Positions 60,034-64,000 of a stretch of 64,000 bases of DNA are shown one piece after another (the stretch's first letter is position 1; every line of letters starts with the position of its first letter). The stretch spans positions 1 through 64,000 of the forward strand of contig NZ_JAIVKY010000014.1 in the NCBI RefSeq assembly GCF_020524325.1, in the 5' to 3' direction. The stretch comes from Sutcliffiella horikoshii (lineage in GTDB: Bacteria; Bacillota; Bacilli; Bacillales; Bacillaceae_I). The notes beneath the pieces are model-generated. The model ran no database searches. It was not told the DNA's origin and saw only the letters and a program-made list of their open reading frames with translations. A program made the position numbers and the translations under genes.

Positions 60034-61211
60034 GCTACTTTCGCCATATATTTTGCGATTCGTTCTACAGCACTTTCTAATAAATCAAGACTTGTTGCAT
60101 AAGAAAGACGAACATAATCATCCGCACCAAATCCGGAACCAGGAACAAGTGCCACTTTTTCTTCTTCTAGTAAAGCTTTTACAAAACTGTCTACATCGTT
60201 AAAGCCAGCCATTTTTGCAGCTTCAATCGCTTTAGGGAAGAGATAGAAAGCTCCTTGTGGTTTTAGGCAATGGAAGCCAGGAATTTGATTCAGTTTTTCA
60301 AAAATGATATTCAATCTCTCTTCAAAAGCTTGACGCATTACTTCTACATCATCCTGTGGTCCTTTATAGGCAGCAATCGTTGCATATTGGGAGATGGATG
60401 TGGGATTGGACGTACTATGGCTTGCTAAGTTTGTCATCGCGCTGATAATAGTTTGGTTCCCTACAGCATATCCAATTCTCCATCCTGTCATAGAGTGGGA
60501 TTTAGATACTCCGTTAATAATGATTGTTTGCTCTTTCAATTCTGGAGAAAGTTGTGCAATTGATACGTGCTTGTTTCCATCGTATAGGAGCTTTTCATAA
60601 ATTTCATCCGATACGATTAGAATATTATGTTCTAGACATACTTTCCCTAACTCTTCTAGCTCTTCCCTCGTGTAAACCATACCAGTTGGGTTACTTGGAG
60701 AATTTAAAACGACTGCTTTCGTTTTTGGAGTGATGGTCGCTTTAAGTTGCTCAGCAGTGATCTTAAATTGATTTTCTTCCTTGCCTTCTACATAAACGGG
60801 TACTCCTTCAGCAAGCTTTACTTGTTCCGGATAGCTCACCCAATAAGGAGTAGGAATAATCACTTCGTCTCCTTCATCAAGGATAACTTGGAAAAGTGTG
60901 TAAAGAGCGTGCTTAGCACCAATGCAAACAATCACTTCGGATGGTTTATACGTTAATTCTTGGTCTCGTTCCAGCTTATTAATAATTTCTTTTTTTAATG
61001 CAGGTAGTCCGCCTGATGGAGTGTATTTAGTAAAGCCTTTATCCATGGCCTCTTTTGCAGCATCCATTATATGTGCTGGTGTATTGAAATCAGGCTCTCC
61101 TGCCCCTAAACCAATGACATCATGACCTGCGTCTTTAAGTTCTTTTGCCTTGGCCGTAATTTCCAAAGTTGTGGATGGTGTTAATGTTGATACCCTTTTG
61201 GCTAATTTCAT
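60024..61211 (-). CDS. aspB: Aspartate aminotransferase
   Basis: The 395-residue PLP enzyme of fold type I interconverts aspartate and 2-oxoglutarate with oxaloacetate and glutamate. The PLP Lys is in GVSKSHSMTGWRIGY, and NSPSNPTGMVYT and VSDEIYEKLLYDG are the aspartate-family blocks. Lies 21 bp downstream of ypmB, as in B. subtilis, so probably in one operon (ypmA-ypmB-aspB). Confidence 0.97.
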   Translation of the reverse strand: MKLAKRVSTLTPSTTLEITAKAKELKDAGHDVIGLGAGEPDFNTPAHIMDAAKEAMDKGFTKYTPSGGLPALKKEIINKLERDQELTYKPSEVIVCIGAKHALYTLFQVILDEGDEVIIPTPYWVSYPEQVKLAEGVPVYVEGKEENQFKITAEQLKATITPKTKAVVLNSPSNPTGMVYTREELEELGKVCLEHNILIVSDEIYEKLLYDGNKHVSIAQLSPELKEQTIIINGVSKSHSMTGWRIGYAVGNQTIISAMTNLASHSTSNPTSISQYATIAAYKGPQDDVEVMRQAFEERLNIIFEKLNQIPGFHCLKPQGAFYLFPKAIEAAKMAGFNDVDSFVKALLEEEKVALVPGSGFGADDYVRLSYATSLDLLESAVERIAKYMAKVAAK

Positions 61212-61232
61212 TTTTACTTCCTCCCGCTACCA

Positions 61233-61706
61233 TTAAAAGATTATTCGTTGAAAATATTCTCCATTTTCGAATTTCACGTAATAAAGATTATATTGATCAT
61301 TGCTGTCTTTAAATTTAATTTCCCACAATGGCGTGTTTTTCTCCATTGCAAGGGAGATCGAGATAATCTCTTTCGGCTCCCTGTCTGTTTGAAGATAGTT
61401 CAATACTTCTTCTTTTGGAATTCCGTCTTTCATCTTCATTGTATGGACAATTTCCTTGCTTTCTTTCACCCACACAACAAGATTTTCCTTGTCACTGTCG
61501 GTTCCTTGTACAATAACATAGGAGTTTGTTCCATTGTATGCCGCTACTTCTTCCACTGTTTGTAGCTCTGCCCCTTTTTGGGCAACTGCCACCCCTTTTT
61601 CTAACTCGTCTTTAACGGGTGACATGGCTGTTTGATATATAGAGATAAATTGCCACAAAATAATGATGGCAATCATAATAATGCTAAAAATAATCCACTT
61701 TTTCAT
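61233..61706 (-). CDS. ypmB: YpmB family protein (DUF5590), membrane-anchored
   Basis: The 157-residue protein has an N-terminal membrane anchor (IFSIIMIAIIILWQFISIY, about 5-23) and an external domain resembling the YpmB and YpeB family. It is 12 bp downstream of ypmA on the same strand. The role is unknown; related folds act as protease propeptides or inhibitors. GAAGTGATG precedes the ATG. Confidence 0.9.
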   Translation of the reverse strand: MKKWIIFSIIMIAIIILWQFISIYQTAMSPVKDELEKGVAVAQKGAELQTVEEVAAYNGTNSYVIVQGTDSDKENLVVWVKESKEIVHTMKMKDGIPKEEVLNYLQTDREPKEIISISLAMEKNTPLWEIKFKDSNDQYNLYYVKFENGEYFQRIIF

Positions 61707-61718
61707 TTCATCACTTCT

Positions 61719-61889
61719 TTATGTACGATATATTGTGAAAACTGCTTTTTCTTTATCTTCTTGGTCTAAAGCCAAGCCAAACATAAGGTTTTCTCTTTTT
61801 AATGTTCTGTTTAGTGTATCCACGATTTTATATAAATCGGATGAATTCTCTACTGTCACAGTTGACAAGACCTCAATTTTACTTTCCAT
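61719..61889 (-). CDS. ypmA: YpmA family protein (DUF4264)
   Basis: The 56-residue protein starts MESKIEVLSTVTVENSSDLY and ends with LMFGLALDQEDKEKAVFTIY-RT. It matches YpmA/DUF4264, a small conserved Bacillus family of unknown function. GGAGG sits before the ATG. First gene of the likely ypmA-ypmB-aspB operon. Too short for some ORF filters. Confidence 0.88.
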   Translation of the reverse strand: MESKIEVLSTVTVENSSDLYKIVDTLNRTLKRENLMFGLALDQEDKEKAVFTIYRT

Positions 61890-62067
61890 CCCAAAATCCT
61901 CCTGCGTTTAAACAATTTTTGTTACTTATACTGACCTGTATTGCTGGTTAGAATATAAGTACTGAATCACCTATAGTGTTCAAACACATTATAACAGTTT
62001 CTATTCAGTTAAGTACATTGATGTACGTGAAAGTATAAAATTTGCTTCTATCCCACACCAACTTGAT

Positions 62068-62106
62068 GGGTGAATCTTTCTGATATGGAAGATTCACCCC
62101 TTTTTT
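62068..62106 (+). terminator. Orphan plus-strand terminator
   Basis: GGGTGAATCTT (62068-62078) pairs perfectly with AAGATTCACCC (62089-62099), followed by TTTTTT on the plus strand. No plus-strand gene lies upstream. On the minus strand no T run follows, so it is not the dinG terminator. Confidence 0.75.
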
Positions 62107-62122
62107 ATATCTCGTTAACTCC

Positions 62123-62249
62123 GCAGTTGATCTCCGCAAAAGGCTTCGCTTTCCTAGGTGTGCTGCTGGAGCCTCCTCGGCAAGCCTGCGGGGTCTCCAC
62201 CTAGCACTATCTCCCTCAGGAGTCTGCGCCTTTTGCTCCAATCAACTGC
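62123..62249 (-). repeat. Solo type A arm, inverse orientation, 127 bp
   Basis: Runs from GCAGTTGATCTCCGC to CCAATCAACTGC, the reverse complement of the arm at 8946, with GGAGCCTCCTCGGCAAGCCT and GGTCTCCACC inside. Lies at the 3' end of dinG. Together with the orphan terminator it accounts for the gap 61890-62255. Confidence 0.9.
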
Positions 62250-62255
62250 TATAGA

Positions 62256-64000
62256 CTAATTTAAATTATTCATGATGGCAAAGAAGGAGTCTTTTTTGAC
62301 AATGGCGTTAGGGATGGCTTGTAGGAAGGTGGTGCCGTATCTTTTTTCCACCACGCGTTTATCAAAGATGAATATCTCTTTTGGACCTTCTGCTTCTAAA
62401 AAGCGACCTATCATTGCTTTGAATCTTAATACTGCTATTGGTAATGATACATCTGTGAATGAGTTGCGGCCTTGTCCCTCAACCGTGGCAATTTTAGCTG
62501 CCATCACAGGTTCATCCATTGATTTAAACGGCAGACGCATAACCACGAGTGTATCTATCTTTTCACCTTGAAGTTTAACCTCTTCAAGGAATCCATTAGT
62601 CACAAGCAGTATGGCCTTCTCAAAATTGGCTGCAGCTTTTAGTATTTTTTGCTTTCCACCGGACTGGCTACTTTGACTGACCACTACTGTATCTTCTGCA
62701 TTAGGGAGAGATTTGATTGCCTGGTAAACTGCAGTCAACATCTCTAGGGATGAAAATGTAACCAGAATCCTCCCTCCCCTATCTTCCAAAAGCTCTAATA
62801 GTTGCATGGCAGCGATCTCGTTGAATACTTCATTTTTCCCTCTTGTAATTACTGGCATGTCTGTCGGAATAAATACACCGGGATAATTAGTTCCTGTGCT
62901 TTCAACAGAAATCGTCTTAGGATAGAAGTCTGTGAGTCCTAACTCCTCGAGCATATAGTCAAAGTTCTGGTCCACACTTAACGCTGGTGAAATAAAAAGT
63001 ACACTGCTTTTTTGCTGATAAAACTTTTCAGCAAGTTTATGGGAAACATCAAGTGGCTGTTCATAGATGGTAACAGAATTCTTTGCTCCTTTTGTGTGAA
63101 CATCAAACCATGTCAATCCATGGTTTTCCACACTAAATAATAGAGCATGGAAGGTATCCCTCATTTGCTTCAAAACTGTTGATTCAGCCTCTTTCTCCAA
63201 CGATAAAAGTACTTCTGTCAACTTCATATACAGCCTTTGGGCAGCTTCTAGAACAGCATACCACCCTGGTGATTTTTCCTTCAACACATCATATCTGTAT
63301 ATTACTCTTGATTGCCCCTTCTTTGTTCTTAGAAGGCAGTAACTTCTTATCAATCTGAAGGCCTCGTCCAGCTCTTCTTTTGCCTGTTGAACGACAGGGC
63401 TTTCCTTTAGTCTAGATAATGCAAAATATAAATCCAAATAACTGATTTCTTTCCCAATGAACCTGCTTACACTTTGGTGAAAAAGGCTGGCATCCTCTAC
63501 AAGAAAATGATCCATTTGCATGAATGCTTCTGGTTTCCAAATTTCCTTTGCCAAGAACATGTGATTAGTAAAGATGACAGAGGCGCTTTTCACTCGATTC
63601 TTTGCTCTTGAATAAAAACAAAGATCATCCTGTGAGTCATCAGGGGTAACTCCGTATGAGCAGTTGATGGAATCCCAAAGCAACCTTCCCCCAGAAGAAA
63701 GAGAAAGTTCTTCCATATCTCCTGTTTCGGTTTCCGTTAACCAAACGAGAATTTGTGCCTTTGTTAAAACAGCATCATAGTTATCATCCGCTTCTCCTAG
63801 CACTGTCACTAACCTGGACAGGCTTAGATAATAATACTTCCCTTTTATTTCTGATAAAAGAAATGCTGCATGTCTATTTTGGGATAATAATTCTTTTTCA
63901 AGTTCCTGTTTCGTTTCTTTTGTTGCAGAACTGACTACTACTTTATTATTATTTTCCAGAGCAAAAGCAAGTGCACCTAACGTATGCATTTTGTTAGAGG
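62256..64000 (-). CDS. dinG: DinG-type helicase/exonuclease, C-terminal part (truncated by window edge)
   Basis: The reading frame is open to the window end, so only the C-terminal about 580 residues are seen; the exonuclease domain and Walker A would lie outside. It is the gene upstream of ypmA, as dinG is in Bacillus. The helicase motifs look degenerate: motif II reads VEDASLF rather than DEAH, and motif VI reads KAMIGRFLEAEG in place of QGxGRLIR. It may work mainly as a 3'-5' exonuclease, as reported for S. aureus DinG. Confidence 0.85.
   Translation of the reverse strand, partial: SNKMHTLGALAFALENNNKVVVSSATKETKQELEKELLSQNRHAAFLLSEIKGKYYYLSLSRLVTVLGEADDNYDAVLTKAQILVWLTETETGDMEELSLSSGGRLLWDSINCSYGVTPDDSQDDLCFYSRAKNRVKSASVIFTNHMFLAKEIWKPEAFMQMDHFLVEDASLFHQSVSRFIGKEISYLDLYFALSRLKESPVVQQAKEELDEAFRLIRSYCLLRTKKGQSRVIYRYDVLKEKSPGWYAVLEAAQRLYMKLTEVLLSLEKEAESTVLKQMRDTFHALLFSVENHGLTWFDVHTKGAKNSVTIYEQPLDVSHKLAEKFYQQKSSVLFISPALSVDQNFDYMLEELGLTDFYPKTISVESTGTNYPGVFIPTDMPVITRGKNEVFNEIAAMQLLELLEDRGGRILVTFSSLEMLTAVYQAIKSLPNAEDTVVVSQSSQSGGKQKILKAAANFEKAILLVTNGFLEEVKLQGEKIDTLVVMRLPFKSMDEPVMAAKIATVEGQGRNSFTDVSLPIAVLRFKAMIGRFLEAEGPKEIFIFDKRVVEKRYGTTFLQAIPNAIVKKDSFFAIMNNLN

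Noticed and set aside
62005-62241. Open reading frame of 78 codons on the minus strand
   Set aside because: It is a reading through the type A arm; similar ORFs appear at each arm copy (for example 8954-9151 and 33851-34171) in whatever frame the arm allows, with no ribosome site.

Overview
The window is low-GC Firmicute chromosome from a spore-forming member of the Bacillaceae. The evidence is gene content and order. Spore genes (sspL, sspM, a cotD homologue, a yppG-type protein) sit among housekeeping genes that follow the Bacillus subtilis ugtP/cspD, ypbS-dynA-ypbQ-bcsA, ypwA-ypvA, ypsC-rnpB-gpsB-ypsA-cotD-mrfBA, yppGFED-sspM-yppC-recU-ponA and ypoC-nth-dnaD-asnS-aspB-ypmBA-dinG neighbourhoods. 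Species cannot be named from the sequence alone. Most genes lie on the minus strand. No prophage, insertion sequence with a transposase, CRISPR array or tRNA was seen.

Layout. 0-8.9 kb: a small orphan ORF with a structured leader, DegV, an amidohydrolase, glutathione peroxidase, fhs, ugtP, small proteins, an AIM24 protein, a methyltransferase and paiB. 9-16 kb: a three-gene ABC-2 exporter bracketed by intergenic repeats, a FetAB-type ABC pair and topB. 16-24 kb: cspD, an MBL-fold hydrolase, two RNase H-like genes, DUF families, sspL, ypcP and a sulfurtransferase. 24-31 kb: the dynA operon, a newly noticed 31-codon membrane peptide under a near-consensus Fur box, ypbQ-bcsA and a GNAT enzyme. 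31-45 kb: cheX, ypwA, ypvA, ypsC, rnpB (RNase P RNA), gpsB, ypsA, cotD, the mrfAB DNA-repair pair and a ydjO-like gene. 45-51 kb: an MprF-type flippase domain without its synthase, Hsp20, many very small hydrophilic proteins, and yppG/F/E/D with sspM. 51-64 kb: yppC divergent from recU-ponA, then ypoC, nth, dnaD, asnS, aspB, ypmB, ypmA and a 5'-truncated (window edge) dinG.

Functional themes. Envelope growth and division: ugtP, ponA, gpsB, dynA and the flippase. DNA repair and recombination: recU, nth, mrfAB, ypcP, topB, ypvA, dinG, dnaD. Sporulation proteins are scattered through the region.

The most striking non-coding content is two repeat families. (1) An intergenic element made of ~127-bp palindromic arms, alone or paired into a ~340-bp composite (arm, ~90-bp spacer, second arm), at nine places. 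(2) Four tandem arrays at separate loci, all with the same 52-bp period, the same orientation and a recognisably related unit.
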